57,139 nucleotides of DNA from Candidatus Doudnabacteria bacterium (GTDB lineage: Bacteria; Patescibacteriota; Doudnabacteria; UBA920). Positions 23,033 through 31,017 of the stretch are shown one piece after another; position 1 is the first letter of the stretch, and each line of letters starts with the position of its first letter. A program made the position numbers and the translations under genes. The stretch lies in NCBI GenBank assembly GCA_016218585.1, contig JACRDK010000022.1:1-57139 (forward strand), read 5' to 3'. Below the pieces are notes generated by a model. It searched no databases. It saw only the letters and a list, made by a program, of their open reading frames with translations, and had not been told where the DNA came from.

Positions 23033-23356
23033 ATGAATGAGAATGAATCAAAATTTAATCCGGGTTATGAATATATGGCAGACTCGGAAATTCGTGCGCT
23101 GCAAATTTGTCTGGATAGCTGTTGGTCCGGAAGGAGCCAAGAAGAAAGAGATGAGGCCAGAGTTAAATTCCCGGAATTAATTAAGAGTGCTGTGAGTTCG
23201 TGTAAAAGCAATCCGGTACGCAAAGAAATGCTCACTCAGTTTTTAGATACTAACATAGCTATAAATTATGCCGGCGGTGTGGGAAAAGATCTAAATAACC
23301 CAATTATAAAAGCGATTGCCCAAGCAAATAATGAGTTAAATAAGAAGAACCTGTAA
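23033..23356 (+). CDS. orphan protein, 107 residues, in the place of rimM
   Basis: Mostly helical and acidic (for example SEIRALQICLDSCWSGRSQEERDEARVKFPELI); not recognised. It bears no resemblance to the RimM PRC-barrel protein that usually sits between khpA and trmD. TAGAAT (23017-23022) lies ten nt before the ATG, so it may be leaderless. Ten nt separate it from trmD. Confidence 0.7.
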   Translation: MNENESKFNPGYEYMADSEIRALQICLDSCWSGRSQEERDEARVKFPELIKSAVSSCKSNPVRKEMLTQFLDTNIAINYAGGVGKDLNNPIIKAIAQANNELNKKNL

Positions 23357-23366
23357 TTTTGTACAA

Positions 23367-24107
23367 ATGAAAAAACCTAAAAAATTATCTGTAAAAGTTA
23401 TTACATTATTTCCACAATTCATTGAAAATTTTGTGGAAAGTTTTGGTATTTTAAAGCGGGCTATTAAATTAAAGCTGCTAGATTTTAAACCAGTTTATTT
23501 GCGGCAGTTTGGCTTGGGAGAAAGACAGGTTGTAGACGACCGTCCTTACGGCGGGGGAGTTGGAATGGTTTTACGGGCAGATGTCCTATATAAAGCCATT
23601 CTTAGTATTAAGAAGAAAGAATTGAGAATCAAGCAGAAAACAAGGATTATTCTACTCACCCCGCAAGGAAAACAGTTTAAACAAGCTGATGCTCATAGGC
23701 TTTCTAAGTATGACAGCTTAATTTTTGTCTGTGGACGCTATGAGGGTTTTGATGAAAGGGTAAGGGGTTTTGTGGACGAAGAGTTGTCCATTGGCGATTA
23801 TATCCTAATGGGCGGGGAACTGCCGGCTTTAGTAATAAGTGAGGCGGTAATGCGCTTAAGGCCGGGCATTTTGGGCAAAGATGAATCTACAGTTGCGGAA
23901 TCATTTTCGGAGAATTTATTAGAGTATCCTCAGTACACAAAGCCTGAAACTTTAAGAATTAAGAATAATGAATCAAGAATTAAGGTGTTAAAAGTGCCTA
24001 AGGTTTTGTTAACAGGGCATCATAAAAATATTGAGCAGTGGCGCAAGGATGAATCTATAAAACGAACAAAGAAGAGAAGGCCGGACTTATTAATTGACCA
24101 GAATTAA
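23367..24107 (+). CDS. trmD: tRNA (guanine37-N1)-methyltransferase
   Basis: 246 residues, SPOUT fold: DDRPYGGGVGMVL near the N-terminus, CGRYEGFDERV and SIGDYILMGGELPAL forming the trefoil knot that binds SAM. It makes m1G37 in tRNAs. Two segments are built from family E words: ~85-95 (ELRIKQKTRI; DNA GAATTGAGAATCAAG) and ~192-205 (LRIKNNESRIKV; DNA AGAATAATGAATCAAGAATT). No SD. Confidence 0.96.
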   Translation: MKKPKKLSVKVITLFPQFIENFVESFGILKRAIKLKLLDFKPVYLRQFGLGERQVVDDRPYGGGVGMVLRADVLYKAILSIKKKELRIKQKTRIILLTPQGKQFKQADAHRLSKYDSLIFVCGRYEGFDERVRGFVDEELSIGDYILMGGELPALVISEAVMRLRPGILGKDESTVAESFSENLLEYPQYTKPETLRIKNNESRIKVLKVPKVLLTGHHKNIEQWRKDESIKRTKKRRPDLLIDQN

Positions 24108-24135
24108 ATAAAATTGATCAACATTGAGCAAAATT

Positions 24136-25086
24136 ATGGAGCATCAATTTAAAGTTGAACAGTTGAAGACCCGTTTGGACAAATATTTGGCCGAGCAGTT
24201 GGCTGGCGTGTCGCGCAGCCAGATTCAGCGCGACATTGAGGCCGGGTTGGTTTTGGTAAACGGCAAAAAAGTTTCGGAGTCAAAGTTTGTTGTAAGGTTA
24301 AATGACATAGTTAAGTATCAAGAATCAGGAATTAAGGATCAGGAAAACATAATTCAGGCAACTAACACGCCGCTTAAGGTTTTATATAACAATCATGGAC
24401 TTATTATTATAGACAAGCCGGCGGGAATGGTGGTTCATCCCGGCGCTGGCTTTAAAGGCGAAACTTTAGCCTCCGCCTTGTTGTATGAGTTTAAAGATAT
24501 TCATTTAGTGGGCGAGGAACATCGTCCAGGAATAGTGCATCGGTTGGACAAAGATACCAGCGGCGTGATTTTGGTTGCCGCTAACAGTGATATGTATGAG
24601 CATTTAAAAAATGCTTTTGCCGAGAGAAAAGTTAAGAAAGAATATATTGCCCTGGTCTGGGGGAGAGTGGAAAAACAACAGGGGGTTATTGATGCGCCCA
24701 TAGGCAAAAGTAAGACTGATTTTAGAAAAATGGCAGCCAAAGAGCCGGTAGATGCTAAAGAGGCTTTGACCGAGTATAAAGTCCTGGAATATCTTAAAAA
24801 CCCCTCTACCCTTGACGAATACACCCTAATTAGGGTAAAATTACACACAGGCAGAACTCATCAGATTCGGGTGCATATGTCTTATATAGGGCATCCGCTT
24901 TTGGGAGACTCGCTTTACGGCGGGAAAAGAGCCAATTTTAAAGGCCTAAACAGGCAATTTTTACACGCAAAGAAGATAGAAGTTCGGCTGCCGGACGGCA
25001 CTTGGATAGAGGCAGAGAGCGAATTAGCCGAAGATTTAAAAGATATATTGATTAATTTAAACAGCAAGGTAGTAACAAGTTTATAA
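24136..25086 (+). CDS. RluA-family pseudouridine synthase (RluD-like)
   Basis: 316 residues: N-terminal S4 domain (TRLDKYLAEQLAGVSRSQIQ), then the catalytic domain with HRLDKDTSG carrying the active Asp, and HTGRTHQIRVHM. It converts uridine to pseudouridine in 23S rRNA (RluD: 1911/1915/1917) or tRNA; the substrate is inferred. A family E segment (YQESGIKDQENII) lies at the S4-catalytic junction, a natural linker. ATG 24136 chosen over an in-frame TTG. It sits between trmD and rplS. Confidence 0.9.
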   Translation: MEHQFKVEQLKTRLDKYLAEQLAGVSRSQIQRDIEAGLVLVNGKKVSESKFVVRLNDIVKYQESGIKDQENIIQATNTPLKVLYNNHGLIIIDKPAGMVVHPGAGFKGETLASALLYEFKDIHLVGEEHRPGIVHRLDKDTSGVILVAANSDMYEHLKNAFAERKVKKEYIALVWGRVEKQQGVIDAPIGKSKTDFRKMAAKEPVDAKEALTEYKVLEYLKNPSTLDEYTLIRVKLHTGRTHQIRVHMSYIGHPLLGDSLYGGKRANFKGLNRQFLHAKKIEVRLPDGTWIEAESELAEDLKDILINLNSKVVTSL

Positions 25087-25166
25087 ACTCAAGAATTAGG
25101 AGTTTAGAATCAAGAATTAGGTTTTAGGCCTTTCATGATTCATAATTCCTGATTCATAATTCACGA
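25086..25166. repeat. family E word repeat (GAATCAAGAATT/AATTCNTGATTC) upstream of rplS
   Basis: TCAAGAATTAGGAG and AATCAAGAATTAGG face CATGATTCATAATTCC and TGATTCATAATTCA across GGCCTTT. It fills the rluD-rplS spacer and ends eight nt before the rplS ATG. Confidence 0.7.
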
Positions 25167-25169
25167 CCT

Positions 25170-25520
25170 ATGAAACTCGTAAAAAATATTAGCCAAGCCC
25201 AAATTAAAGAACTTCCTGAATTTAAAGTTGGGGACACTGTTAAAGTTCACCAGCGCATTAAAGAAGGAAGCAAGGAACGCGTACAGATTTTTGAAGGTTT
25301 GGTTATTGCCCGCAAAGGCGGTACCGGCGTGAATGCCACATTTATGGTTAGAAAAATTTCCTATGGCGTTGGCGTCGAAAGAATTTATCCCATTCATTCC
25401 CCGAACATCGTAAAACTGGAAGTTACTAAGCCGGGAAAAGTCTCCAGAGCAAAACTCTACTATGTCAGAGCCCGCCAGGACAGCCAGCCCCGCTTTAGAA
25501 AAAACAAAGCAAAGAAATAA
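25170..25520 (+). CDS. rplS: 50S ribosomal protein L19
   Basis: 116 residues, full length. [20 protein letters not shown] and [13 protein letters not shown] are L19 signatures, and [11 protein letters not shown] precedes the basic tail. L19 sits at the 30S-50S interface. Last gene of the rpsP-trmD cluster; terminator follows. Confidence 0.97.
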   Translation: MKLVKNISQAQIKELPEFKVGDTVKVHQRIKEGSKERVQIFEGLVIARKGGTGVNATFMVRKISYGVGVERIYPIHSPNIVKLEVTKPGKVSRAKLYYVRARQDSQPRFRKNKAKK

Positions 25521-25530
25521 TTTTGTCATT

Positions 25531-25562
25531 GACCCTTTGGTTAAAAGCCAGAGGGTTTTTTG
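25531..25562 (+). terminator. terminator of rplS
   Basis: ACCCTTTGG/CCAGAGGGT stem followed by TTTTTTG. Confidence 0.8.
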
Positions 25563-25589
25563 TAAGAAGCAAAAAAAAGAGGAGGAGCT

Positions 25590-25850
25590 ATGAGCTCAAT
25601 TCAAGACGTACTGAACCAATTGGAATTTACCGCCAAGCTTTATAGAAAAGCTTTGGAAGGCACGCATCCATATAAGCCGGCCATCGAACTTTATCAGGCG
25701 TTTTTGGAGATAAAAGCCAGGGCCGAAAACCAACTTATGTTAGCCGCCGAACGGGGCGAGAGCGTGTTGATGCAGAGGTTGTTGCTCATTAGAATTGCCG
25801 ACGAAGTCGGCGGGCTCGAAAGAGCCGCTCAAATCCGCCAAAGCCCATAA
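25590..25850 (+). CDS. orphan helical protein, 86 residues
   Basis: Predicted nearly all-helical (LEFTAKLYRKALEG, AIELYQAFLEIKARAENQLMLA); not recognised. GAGGAG SD five nt before ATG. Its last codons and stop form one arm of the AAGCCCATAA/TTATGGGCTT hairpin (25840-25871). Confidence 0.7.
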   Translation: MSSIQDVLNQLEFTAKLYRKALEGTHPYKPAIELYQAFLEIKARAENQLMLAAERGESVLMQRLLLIRIADEVGGLERAAQIRQSP

Positions 25851-25871
25851 AGATGAGAAATTATGGGCTTT
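25840..25871 (+). terminator. hairpin over the stop codon of the 25590 gene
   Basis: Perfect 11-bp stem AAAGCCCATAA/TTATGGGCTTT with a poor T-tract. A possible SD (CAGGAGA) and a six-codon ORF (MWKTHI, 25887-25907) follow; I give that ORF little weight. Confidence 0.5.
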
Positions 25872-25903
25872 GGCAGGAGAATTAAAATGTGGAAAACTCA
25901 CAT

Positions 25904-25935
25904 TTGACTCAATATAATTATAGGGGTAATATAAT
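25904..25935 (+). promoter_or_regulatory. promoter of the 25955 micro-ORF
   Basis: TTGACT (25904-25909) with TAATAT at 17 bp (25927-25932) or TATAAT at 20 bp (25930-25935). Confidence 0.55.
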
Positions 25936-25954
25936 CAGGAAAGTTATAATTTAA

Positions 25955-26032
25955 ATGAATCAAAAAGACCGACAAAAATACTTTCAGCCCAAGCAAAACA
26001 ATAATCCTTTTTTGAATTTTTATATTTTCTAA
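25955..26032 (+). CDS. aromatic-rich micro-ORF (25 residues) before a terminator
   Basis: MNQKDRQKYFQ then an Asn/Pro run and an FLNFYIF end. The stop overlaps the first bases of the terminator at 26031-26059. Weak SD (AGGAAAG, spaced 12). Layout is like an attenuation leader peptide upstream of the 26130 gene. Confidence 0.4.
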   Translation: MNQKDRQKYFQPKQNNNPFLNFYIF

Positions 26033-26059
26033 ACCTCCCCAGTTGGGGAGGTTTTTTGT
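26031..26059 (+). terminator. terminator after the 25955 micro-ORF
   Basis: AAACCTCCCC/GGGGAGGTTT with loop AGTT, then TTTTG. Confidence 0.85.
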
Positions 26060-26061
26060 AA

Positions 26062-26100
26062 GCACATTTTTGCGCAAAGCATTTTGCCCAAAAATGTGAG
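26062..26100 (+). repeat. inverted repeat before the 26130 gene
   Basis: Perfect CACATTTTTG/CAAAAATGTG arms around GCAAAGC; not followed by a T-tract. Could be an mRNA hairpin or an operator. Confidence 0.5.
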
Positions 26101-26129
26101 TGCAAAGTTAAAACATCCGGGAGGATAAT

Positions 26130-26450
26130 ATGGACAAAGACACTTTCAATGCCCTGGAAAAGCATTCAGGTCGTTTGATGACCGATTTTCGCAAGGCCGT
26201 ACAGAATTACAAAGAAGCTTTGCTGCAAGGTTCGCAGACAGAGCAGCTGGAAAGAGAGTACTTAGACAGGTGTAGAGACGCCATGTGCTTTCTCACCACT
26301 CCTAGCCTAAAGGGCAATAAGTATCCGCCGCCAACATCTTTTGGCCCGTTAATAGGATACATCCAGGAGACCCAGAGCACGCTGGCGTCTATCGCCGCCA
26401 AGAAAGCCGAAAACCGCTCTGCGGTTTCACTTCAGCCCCTGCCTGCCTGA
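26130..26450 (+). CDS. orphan protein, 106 residues
   Basis: Helical N-terminal ~55 residues (RLMTDFRKAVQNYKEALLQG, LEREYLDRCRDAMCFL), then a Pro-rich turn (KYPPPTSFGP) and another helix. Not recognised; no membrane segment. SD GGGAGG before ATG; followed by a strong hairpin shared with the converging sod gene. Confidence 0.7.
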   Translation: MDKDTFNALEKHSGRLMTDFRKAVQNYKEALLQGSQTEQLEREYLDRCRDAMCFLTTPSLKGNKYPPPTSFGPLIGYIQETQSTLASIAAKKAENRSAVSLQPLPA

Positions 26451-26475
26451 TGTCTCATCGTGTCTGTCAAACAAA

Positions 26476-26506
26476 GAGGCCGTTCCGATTCACTCGGAAC
26501 GGCCTC
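26476..26506. terminator. hairpin between the 26130 gene and sod
   Basis: GAGGCCGTTCCG/CGGAACGGCCTC with loop ATTCACT. The T-tract is poor on both sides, so efficiency is uncertain. Confidence 0.6.
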
Positions 26507-26520
26507 ACACATTTACAATT

Positions 26521-27102
26521 TTAAATTAACTTTAAAACTTTCCACCAGGCTTCAATATAATCAGCGCGCTTATTTTGATATTTTAGGTAATAAGCATGTT
26601 CCCAAACATCAAGGCCAATTAGGGGGGTGTGGTTTTGCATTAACGGGCAATCTTGGTTGCCGGTGGAATAAACATCTAAACTGCCATCGTTTTTTCGCAC
26701 CAGCCAGGCCCAGCCTGAGCCAAAACGGGAGACGGCCGCTTCATTAAATTTTTTCTTAAATTCATCCATACTTCCAAAAGCAGCAGTTATATCATCAACG
26801 AGTTTTTGGTCAATGGCTTTTTTCGGCCCCATAATATTCCAGAAAAAGGAGTGGTTCCAGTGCCCGCCACCATGGTTTTTTATAGCGGTTTTATCAGCCT
26901 CGGGAATATCCAGTGCATTTAGGCCCTTTAGCAGTTCTTCTAAGGGCTTCTCAGCCAAGTCCGGATGTTTGTCCAGTACGGCGTTAAGTTTGTCTATATA
27001 AGCCTGGTGATGCTTAGTGTAATGGAGTTCCATTGTTTTGGCATCAATATAGGGTTCCAGATCATTATATGAGTAAGGCAAGACAGGTAATGTATATTTC
27101 AT
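26521..27102 (-). CDS. superoxide dismutase (Mn/Fe family, Mn-like)
   Basis: 193 residues. Metal ligands His27, His81, Asp165 and His169 are present in HHQAY, HGGGHWNHSFFW and LDVWEHAYYLKY contexts. Gly at ~77-78 and Gln150 in NQDCPLM match the Mn-type arrangement rather than the Fe-type. It disproportionates superoxide, so the cell meets oxygen at least at times. AAGGAG SD before ATG, unusual among core genes here. Promoter at 27174-27202, overlapping that of rny. Confidence 0.95.
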   Translation of the reverse strand: MKYTLPVLPYSYNDLEPYIDAKTMELHYTKHHQAYIDKLNAVLDKHPDLAEKPLEELLKGLNALDIPEADKTAIKNHGGGHWNHSFFWNIMGPKKAIDQKLVDDITAAFGSMDEFKKKFNEAAVSRFGSGWAWLVRKNDGSLDVYSTGNQDCPLMQNHTPLIGLDVWEHAYYLKYQNKRADYIEAWWKVLKLI

Positions 27103-27129
27103 ATTTTTCTCCTTTTGAATCAGACCAGG

Positions 27130-27167
27130 TCAAAAGCCTTAATTCTTGATTCTTAATTCTTGTTTCA
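27130..27167. repeat. family E words in the sod leader
   Basis: AAGAATTAAGAATCAAGAAT on the minus strand, single arm only. Confidence 0.5.
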
Positions 27168-27173
27168 AATTTA

Positions 27174-27215
27174 ATTATAAGTATCTTTGACAGGGAGGGC
27201 AACTTATGGTAAGAT
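27174..27215. promoter_or_regulatory. overlapping divergent promoters of sod (-) and rny (+)
   Basis: Minus: TTGCCC (27197-27202), 17 bp, TATAAT (27174-27179). Plus: TTGACA (27187-27192), 17 bp, TAAGAT (27210-27215). Each -35 lies inside the other promoter's spacer, so binding should be mutually exclusive. Confidence 0.8.
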
Positions 27216-27221
27216 TGAGCT

Positions 27222-27430
27222 GCTGAAATTTATTGATTAATCTTCCGTAAAAGAAGGCTGAACTGGAACAAACGGCAGCAAAGAGTGTCTTTTTTAAACT
27301 GATTTTTTCTACACGTGCCTATATTCGTTAGAACCAAATCTAAAAGAAAGATTACAGACTAATTCACAAAAATTAGTCGCTTTTGCCGTTCCCAATTTAG
27401 ACCTTACTTTTTGCGGATGTAAGGTATTTT
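27222..27430 (+). promoter_or_regulatory. structured 5' leader of rny
   Basis: About 210 nt without a convincing ORF. Hairpins: GACTAATT/AATTAGTC (27358-27377) and ACCTTA/TAAGGT just before the ATG (27402-27427). A long-range GGAAC..ACGGCA with TGCCGTTCC pairing encloses the middle. No SD. Contains AACAAACGGCAGCAAAG, complementary to the end of rpsR mRNA. Confidence 0.55.
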
Positions 27431-28969
27431 ATGATTGCTTTGTATATATTAATAGGAGTTGCCGCCGGCTTGCTGGTTGGCTATTTTGTGCGCCAGTCTT
27501 TGGCTACAAAAAAAATTGGTTCCGCGGAAAGCCGCGCTGAAAAGATATTGGAGGAAGCGAAAACCAGAGAAAAAGAATTGTTGCTTGAAGCCAAGACCCG
27601 CGGAATGGAAATTATTGACCAGGCTAAAAAGCAGGAAGCGGATTTTCGAAACCAGATTGTTCGTTTTGAAGAACGCATTGACCGCCGCGAAAAAGACTTG
27701 GATCAAAAATCCAACGCCTTAGACAGGCAAAAAGCCGAGCTGGAAAGCAAAGGCGAGCAAATTAAGCAGATTCAGGAAGAGATTAAAGAATTGCGCCAGA
27801 AGCAACTGGACAATTTACAAAAAATTGCCGGAATGACCCGCGAGGAGGCGGCTAAGGTTTTGCTTGATAACGCAGAGAAAACTGTAAAAGAAGAAATGAT
27901 TTCCTTGCACAAGAAGTTGGTTGCCCAGGCGCACGAAGATGCGGACAGAGACGCCCGCAATATTGTGGCCCAGGCAATTGAACGCGTGGCTTCCGAAGTT
28001 ACCGCCGAGGTAACCACTACCACCGTGCAAATTCCAAGCGAAGAAATGAAGGGTAGAATTATTGGTAAGGAAGGGCGCAATATTCGCGCTTTTGAACAGA
28101 TGATGGGCGTGGAAATTTTAATCGACGACAGCCCCGATACAGTTGTTATTTCCGGTTTTAATTCCATTCGCCGCCATATTGCCAAAATGACTTTGGAGAA
28201 ATTATTGGCGGACGGACGCATTCATCCGGCAAGAATTGAAGAAGCTTACGAAAAGAGCAAAGCGGAAATTAATGAACAGATTAAACAGGCAGGGGAGCAG
28301 GCGGTTTATGATTTGGGTATTACCAATTTCCCGCCTAAGCTGGTTCACTTAATCGGCAGAATGATGTTTAGAACTTCTTATGGCCAAAATATTTTGCGCC
28401 ACTCAGTGGAAATGGCTAAACTCGGCGCATTAATGGCCGAAGAACTTGGCGCGGATGTTTTAATAACCAAACAAGGCGCGCTGCTTCATGACATTGGCAA
28501 GGCGCTTGACCAGGACTTGGAAGGCAGCCACGTGGAATTAGGCAAAAAAGTTGCGGAAAAATTCGGCCTCGACGCCAGAGTTGTGGAAGCTATTGCCAGC
28601 CACCATGCCGACACTGACGTTTCCGGCAAAGCTGTAGCCGCGCAAAGCATTGAAGCAATTATTGTTGACGCTTGCGATAACATTTCCGGCGCGCGCCCCG
28701 GAGCCCGCAAAGACACTTTGGAAAACTATATTAAGCGCCTTACCGATTTGGAAAATATGGCCAACAGCTTTGAAGGCGTGGAAAAAACTTACGCTATTCA
28801 AGGCGGCCGCGAAATTCGCGTATTTGTAACTCCTTCCAAATTAGACGACCTGGGCTGCCAAAAGCTAGCCCGCGACATTGCCAATAAACTGGAAGCGGAA
28901 TTAAAGTTCCCGGGTGAAATTAAAGTTCATGTTATTAGAGAGACCCGCGTTATAGAATACGCGAGATAA
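27431..28969 (+). CDS. rny: ribonuclease Y
   Basis: 512 residues: N-terminal TM helix (ALYILIGVAAGLLVGYFV), long coiled coil to ~residue 190, KH domain (GRIIGKEGRNIRAFEQMMG), and HD domain (LLHDIGKALD, ~350-360). A membrane-anchored endonuclease that starts mRNA decay in Gram-positives. ymdB follows, as in Bacillus. With RNase J both main decay nucleases lie in this window, each behind a long leader. Confidence 0.97.
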   Translation: MIALYILIGVAAGLLVGYFVRQSLATKKIGSAESRAEKILEEAKTREKELLLEAKTRGMEIIDQAKKQEADFRNQIVRFEERIDRREKDLDQKSNALDRQKAELESKGEQIKQIQEEIKELRQKQLDNLQKIAGMTREEAAKVLLDNAEKTVKEEMISLHKKLVAQAHEDADRDARNIVAQAIERVASEVTAEVTTTTVQIPSEEMKGRIIGKEGRNIRAFEQMMGVEILIDDSPDTVVISGFNSIRRHIAKMTLEKLLADGRIHPARIEEAYEKSKAEINEQIKQAGEQAVYDLGITNFPPKLVHLIGRMMFRTSYGQNILRHSVEMAKLGALMAEELGADVLITKQGALLHDIGKALDQDLEGSHVELGKKVAEKFGLDARVVEAIASHHADTDVSGKAVAAQSIEAIIVDACDNISGARPGARKDTLENYIKRLTDLENMANSFEGVEKTYAIQGGREIRVFVTPSKLDDLGCQKLARDIANKLEAELKFPGEIKVHVIRETRVIEYAR

Positions 28970-28971
28970 TT

Positions 28972-29068
28972 AATCGCGGATACGCAGATCCTAAACCGGA
29001 TAGCGCAGATAACTGCAATTGCAGTACTGCAAATCTGTGTTATCAGCGTCAATCCGCGCATCTGTGAT
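28972..29068. repeat. family A word repeat between rny and ymdB
   Basis: Left words CGCGGATACGCAGATC and CGGATAGCGCAGATAA; centre ACTGCAATTGCAGT; right words AATCTGTGTTATCAGCG and AATCCGCGCATCTGTG. The right arm ends two to three nt before the ymdB ATG. Confidence 0.75.
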
Positions 29069-29070
29069 TT

Positions 29071-29868
29071 ATGGCGAAGATTTTATTTATCGGTGATGTA
29101 GTAGGGAAGCCGGGGCGCAAAATATTGCGCGAGGTCTTGCCGCAATGGAAAGAAAAGTACCAGCCGGACGCAGTAATTGTTAACGTTGAGAATTTAGCAC
29201 ATGGCAAAGGAGTAACTCCTTCGACTTTGGCTGACATCGATAGCCTTGGCATAGATTGCTTTACCTCGGGTAACCACATCTTTAATAAACACCAACTTTC
29301 CACGGAATGCTTTGAAAAGTATACTAAACTTATCCGCCCGGATAATTTTGGCACGCAGTATCCTGGTTTTGGTTATTACCGTTTTTCCGCCGCCGGCAGG
29401 CAATTTTTGGCTATAAATTTGAACGGGCAAGTCTTTATGGACCACCAGTTCGAAGGCAGCATATCTAATCCATTTTTTGCAGTAGATAAAATATTAGAGC
29501 AGCAGGCGCAAAAAGGTGATATAATATTAGTGGACTTCCATGCAGAGGCTACAAGCGAAAAAGTAGCTATGGGATATTACTTAGACGGCAGAGTTAGTTT
29601 TTTAACAGGAACGCACACACATGTGCCTACTGCCGATGCCAGAATTTTGGCTAAAGGGACCGGCTATATAACCGACACCGGAATGACCGGTGCGCTGAAT
29701 GCGGTTCTGGGCACAAAAAAAGAAAATGCTTTAAAAAAGTTTTTAGAGCAGGGAAAATTTGTAAATGAGTTGGAAGAGGAAGGGCAATTGCAGATTAACG
29801 GAGTGCTGGTAGAAATTGATGATAATCAAAAAGCAATAAAAATAGAAAAGTTGTACCAGGAAATTTAA
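29071..29868 (+). CDS. ymdB: YmdB-family metallophosphoesterase
   Basis: 265 residues (TIGR00282 family). FIGDVVGKPG (Asp metal ligand), NVENLAHGKG, SGNHIF, VDFHAEATSEK and GTHTHVPTAD supply the two-metal site. In Bacillus YmdB cleaves cyclic nucleotides and affects biofilm and motility decisions. Adjacency to rny is the conserved arrangement. Confidence 0.93.
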   Translation: MAKILFIGDVVGKPGRKILREVLPQWKEKYQPDAVIVNVENLAHGKGVTPSTLADIDSLGIDCFTSGNHIFNKHQLSTECFEKYTKLIRPDNFGTQYPGFGYYRFSAAGRQFLAINLNGQVFMDHQFEGSISNPFFAVDKILEQQAQKGDIILVDFHAEATSEKVAMGYYLDGRVSFLTGTHTHVPTADARILAKGTGYITDTGMTGALNAVLGTKKENALKKFLEQGKFVNELEEEGQLQINGVLVEIDDNQKAIKIEKLYQEI

Positions 29869-29869
29869 T

Positions 29870-29945
29870 AATTCACAAATTCGCGAAATACGCCAATATC
29901 ACAAAATATGAATTCGTGATATTCGCGTTATTAGTGAATTAGTGG
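29870..29945. repeat. family C word repeat after ymdB
   Basis: AATTCACAAATTCGCGAAAT and CGCCAATATCACAAAAT face GAATTCGTGATATTCGCG and TTAGTGAATTAGTGGAC. Starts next to the ymdB stop and ends ten nt before the next ATG. Confidence 0.7.
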
Positions 29946-29955
29946 ACAAAACAAA

Positions 29956-30483
29956 ATGTCAAAATTTTTAAACCCAAGCGAAATAGTAGCTCAGACAGGC
30001 TTAATGCAAGGCCAGGTAGTGGCTGATTTAGGCTGCGGCAATGGGTTTTACGTTTTGCCGGCAGCTCAAATGGTAGGAAATTCCGGCACAGTCATAGCGG
30101 TAGACGTGGTGGAGGAAAAATTAGCAGCCACCATTTCCATTGCTAATCAGTTTGGTTATAAAAATGTTCGAGTGGTGAAAGCGGATTTGGCTAAGCCAAT
30201 TATGGAAATTGCCCCGAACTCCTGCGACTTGGTAATTGTTGGAAATATCCTTCACGAAATAAGCGGCAAAGACCAGCTAATTAAAAATATTTACAGAATT
30301 TTAAAAAGTCCCGGCAGAGTTGTAATAGTTGAATGGAAAAGAACGGCCACGCCGTTTGGGCCGCCTATAGACAAGCGAATAGATCAGGAAAAATTGGAAG
30401 TCCTGTTTATGCAGGCCGGATTTAGAAAAGACAAAGAGCTCCACACCGACGGCTACCATTATTCCATATTGTTTGAAAAATAA
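29956..30483 (+). CDS. class I SAM-dependent methyltransferase
   Basis: 175 residues. SAM loop VVADLGCGNGFYVLPAA (motif I), acidic AVDVVEEK (motif II), DLVIVGNILHEI (post II) and a C-terminal half with VIVEWKR. Small-molecule or lipid-type methyltransferase (UbiE-like fold); substrate unknown. No SD. Confidence 0.85.
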   Translation: MSKFLNPSEIVAQTGLMQGQVVADLGCGNGFYVLPAAQMVGNSGTVIAVDVVEEKLAATISIANQFGYKNVRVVKADLAKPIMEIAPNSCDLVIVGNILHEISGKDQLIKNIYRILKSPGRVVIVEWKRTATPFGPPIDKRIDQEKLEVLFMQAGFRKDKELHTDGYHYSILFEK

Positions 30484-30499
30484 ACCTACCGAAACTGCA

Positions 30500-30560
30500 C
30501 ATATACTGCACTACAGAAGTCTACAGAAGGGTCCAGGTGTTTCGATTCTGTAGTTTTCTG
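30500..30560. repeat. family F word repeat (CTACAGAA/TTCTGTAG)
   Basis: ACTACAGAAGTCTACAGAAG faces TTCTGTAGTTTTCTGTAG across TCCAGGTGTTTCGA. It lies in the leader of the 30595 gene. A related copy is at 36916-36985. Confidence 0.65.
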
Positions 30561-30594
30561 TAGATTAGTATTAATTAGTAATTTTTGTAGGTCT

Positions 30595-30987
30595 ATGAAT
30601 TTAAAATCATATTTCTCAACCCAAAATTTGTTGCAGATTAACCCCGTAACCCCGGTAGATAAAATTTTTCTTTTGGGCGGCGTAATCTTGCTGCTTTTGG
30701 GAATTGTTTTAAAAATTTCTTCCGTATTAGCCCCAACCCCGGCGGACAAAAAATATCGCAACAAATTTTATCATCTGCTTTTATCTATTGGCTTATTGGA
30801 AATGTTTTGGTATTTTTGCCGGTATGAGAATGTTAGCCTGTTTGGCAGCTATTTATTAAACTGGGTTATTGCAATTGTTGGTTTGGTTTGGCTGGTTGTA
30901 CTGCTTACTTCGGCAATGAAAAACTACAAGGCAGAAAAAGCCGGCTGGGATAAAGAACAGCAGAAAAAAAAGTACTTGCCCAGCTAA
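30595..30987 (+). CDS. three-helix membrane protein, unknown
   Basis: 130 residues with TM segments near 24-43 (IFLLGGVILLLLGIVLKI), 60-78 (LLLSIGLLEMFWYF) and 85-108 (LLNWVIAIVGLVWLVVLLT), then a Lys/Glu cytosolic tail. Not recognised. Confidence 0.75.
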   Translation: MNLKSYFSTQNLLQINPVTPVDKIFLLGGVILLLLGIVLKISSVLAPTPADKKYRNKFYHLLLSIGLLEMFWYFCRYENVSLFGSYLLNWVIAIVGLVWLVVLLTSAMKNYKAEKAGWDKEQQKKKYLPS

Positions 30988-31017
30988 GTATTTAAACTAT
31001 GAAAAATAAATGATGCA

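Noticed and set aside
23033-23356. Diverged rimM
   Set aside because: Sequence is helical and acidic with no PRC-barrel features; only the position is suggestive.
25887-25907. Six-codon ORF MWKTHI with an SD-like sequence
   Set aside because: Its end overlaps the -35 of the next promoter and it is too short to support; noted only in passing.
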